A stretch of 64,000 nucleotides of DNA, from assembly GCF_014203755.1 (NCBI RefSeq), contig NZ_JACHJS010000001.1, forward strand, positions 1,736,001 through 1,800,000, given 5' to 3'. A program made the position numbers and the translations under genes. Shown piece by piece: positions 62,689 through 64,000 of this stretch. How positions within the stretch are numbered: position 1 is the stretch's first letter; each line of letters starts with the position of its first letter. A model generated the notes under the pieces. The model saw only the letters and a list, made by a program, of their open reading frames with translations, was not told the origin of the DNA and did no database searches. Source of the stretch: Saccharothrix violaceirubra (lineage in GTDB: Bacteria > Actinomycetota > Actinomycetes > Mycobacteriales > Pseudonocardiaceae).

Positions 62689-63561
62689 TCAGGTGAAGTC
62701 GCCCAGGGCGGACGTGACGTCGACCAGCGCGGATCGCAGCCGCGCGGCCTCCGCCGCGAACGCGCTCTGCAGCCGGACGTACTCGGCCCGACCCGCCACC
62801 GTCTCGATCCGCACCGGTTCGTAACCGAGCGCCGACAGGTCGTAGGGGCTGGCCCGCATGTCGAGTTCCCGCACCCGCAGCGCCAGCGCGAAGCAGTCGG
62901 CGGTCAGGTCCGACGGCGTGGCCGGGTCGAGCTTGTAGCTCCACTTGAACAGGTCCATGTTCGCGTGCAGGCAGCCCGGCTGCTCCAGGTCGACCTGGGT
63001 CTCGCGGGTCGGCGTGAGCGTGTTCAGCGGACGCGCGGGCAACGTGAAGAACCGGAACGCGTCGTAGTGCCCGCACCGCACGGTCTGCTCCTCCACGACC
63101 GCGTTCGTACCGGCCGCGCCGAGGCGCAACGGCCACGCGTTGTGCCGCACGTCCTCCTGCCGCTGCCGGTAGACCATGGCCCACTCGTGCAGGCCGAAGC
63201 ACCCCAGTCGGGGGGCGCGTGCCGCCGTCGCGGTGAGCAGCCGGTGCACGAAGTCGATGGTCGACGCCCGGTCCTCGCGGAACGCGGCCACGTCCAGCGT
63301 CACGCCCTCGTCGGTCCGCCGGTACGCGGGCCACCGCAGGTACTCCGCCGCCGCGTCGCCCGCGAGCACCACGCCGGGGCCGGGGTGCCAGCGCTCCAGG
63401 CGGGCCGGGCGGTGCGAGTAGTACGAGAAGAGGAAGTCCAGGACCGGGTGCTTCTCGCCCTGCGCTTTGCGCTCGTGGTGCGGCCCGGTCCACCGCCGGA
63501 CCCGGTCGACGTGCGCGGCACGGCGCGCGGTCCACGCGGACTCGGGCAGGACGACCCCCAT
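62689..63561 (-). CDS. 3-methyladenine DNA glycosylase-like protein
   Basis: 290 aa, ATG 63561. Matches a large actinobacterial family usually labelled 3-methyladenine DNA glycosylase (HERKAQGEKHPVLDFLFSYY, RPARLERWHPGPGVVL, LHEWAMVYR). I see no helix-hairpin-helix or other glycosylase hallmark, so the label is tentative. Starts 4 bases after the ArsR-like gene, in the same operon. Confidence 0.65.
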   Translation of the reverse strand: MGVVLPESAWTARRAAHVDRVRRWTGPHHERKAQGEKHPVLDFLFSYYSHRPARLERWHPGPGVVLAGDAAAEYLRWPAYRRTDEGVTLDVAAFREDRASTIDFVHRLLTATAARAPRLGCFGLHEWAMVYRQRQEDVRHNAWPLRLGAAGTNAVVEEQTVRCGHYDAFRFFTLPARPLNTLTPTRETQVDLEQPGCLHANMDLFKWSYKLDPATPSDLTADCFALALRVRELDMRASPYDLSALGYEPVRIETVAGRAEYVRLQSAFAAEAARLRSALVDVTSALGDFT

Positions 63562-63565
63562 GCCG

Positions 63566-64000
63566 CTACGGTACTTCCCCCACGACGAGCGCCAGACCGA
63601 GGCTGGTGCGCAGGGACACCACCTCGCGCCCTTCGCGCCGGCTCACCACCAGACCCGCGCCCCGCAGCACGGCCAGGTGCTGCGACACCGCGCCCACCGT
63701 GACGCCCAGCCGCCGGGCCAGTTCGGTGACGGTGCCCGGCCGTTCGAGTTCCAGCAGCAGGCGGGCGCGGGTGGCGCCGAGCAGCCGGGCCAGCGAGTGC
63801 CCGGTCGGCACGTCGGGGCGTTCCCACAGCGAGCCGAACCCGTGCGCGGGGTAGACCAGGGCCAGCCGGACCGGGCTGTCGCGCAGGTACACGTCCGGCC
63901 ACACGAACGCCGACGGCACGAGCACCAGGTCGCGGTCGCCGGGCACCACGCGCCGGCCGTGCACCACGACGTCGGGGTGGTCGTAGCCGACGTCCTGGTG
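63566..64000 (-). CDS. ArsR-type winged-helix regulator, C-terminal part (5' end outside window)
   Basis: At least 144 codons, reading in from the right edge. The winged helix is at the C terminus: LARLLGATRARLLLELERPG, TVTELARRLGVTVGAVSQHL, AVLRGAGLVVSRREGREVVS. The preceding region (VYPAHGFGSLWERP) fits the DUF5937/ArsR architecture common in actinobacteria. Target unknown. Confidence 0.85.
   Translation of the reverse strand, partial: HQDVGYDHPDVVVHGRRVVPGDRDLVLVPSAFVWPDVYLRDSPVRLALVYPAHGFGSLWERPDVPTGHSLARLLGATRARLLLELERPGTVTELARRLGVTVGAVSQHLAVLRGAGLVVSRREGREVVSLRTSLGLALVVGEVP

Overview
The window is very GC-rich, uses GTG starts often, and packs genes with 4-base ATGA/GTGA overlaps. It fits an actinobacterium, most likely of the Pseudonocardiaceae (Saccharothrix/Lentzea type). 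Two blocks follow the Mycobacterium tuberculosis gene order: tlyA-nadK-recN-steA-steB-pyrG-NUDIX-xerD-parA-scpA-scpB-rluB (Rv1694 to Rv1711 region) and pgsA-like-gcvH-garA-ftsR-DUF151-merR-gcvP (Rv1822 to Rv1832 region). The taxonomic call is an inference from gene content and order.

Layout. 0-16.6 kb: conserved core operons for ribosomal RNA methylation, NAD(P) supply, DNA repair, cell division, CTP synthesis and chromosome organisation, plus three tandem related membrane proteins. 16.6-21.9 kb: an ABC importer of the nitrate/sulfonate type with its lipoprotein and a PobA-like 4-hydroxybenzoate hydroxylase, probably one catabolic module. 22.1-26.3 kb: a conservon-type signalling operon (NIT/HAMP sensor, roadblock protein, small GTPase) that lacks the usual DUF742 member. 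26.4-33.4 kb: a GGDEF protein, then an ECF sigma factor, a small unknown protein, a cytoplasmic subtilisin-like protease and a divergent TPR-CHAT (caspase-like) protein, which together look like a little-described protease system.

33.6-51 kb is a general-stress island. It has two group-3 (SigB/SigF-type) sigma factors, an RsbW-type anti-sigma factor, an ATPase-STAS fusion, two STAS antagonists, a WhiB3-like regulator, two DUF4383 membrane proteins and an Rv2629/Balon-like ribosome hibernation factor. Six promoters of the form GTTT/GTGT/GTTG-N15-17-GGGTA(N) precede these genes, so the island probably regulates itself. Interleaved are an XRE-DUF397 pair, a radical SAM protein, a PHP protein, an ECF sigma/anti-sigma operon with a lone copy of the anti-sigma sensor domain, and a complete IS481-family element (49390-50501) inserted exactly at two overlapping stop codons.

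52-64 kb: the glycine-cleavage/GarA block, with a tandem glycine riboswitch before gcvP, then a YafY-type regulator with a clear operator, a membrane-anchored VWA protein, a glycosylase-like protein and a partial ArsR-type regulator.

The least explained structure is a dispersed 22-bp repeat. Sixteen units lie in five intergenic arrays (near 10.6, 26.4, 40.9, 55.0 and 59.4 kb), all in the same orientation, and four of the five sit just after a predicted hairpin at a gene end.
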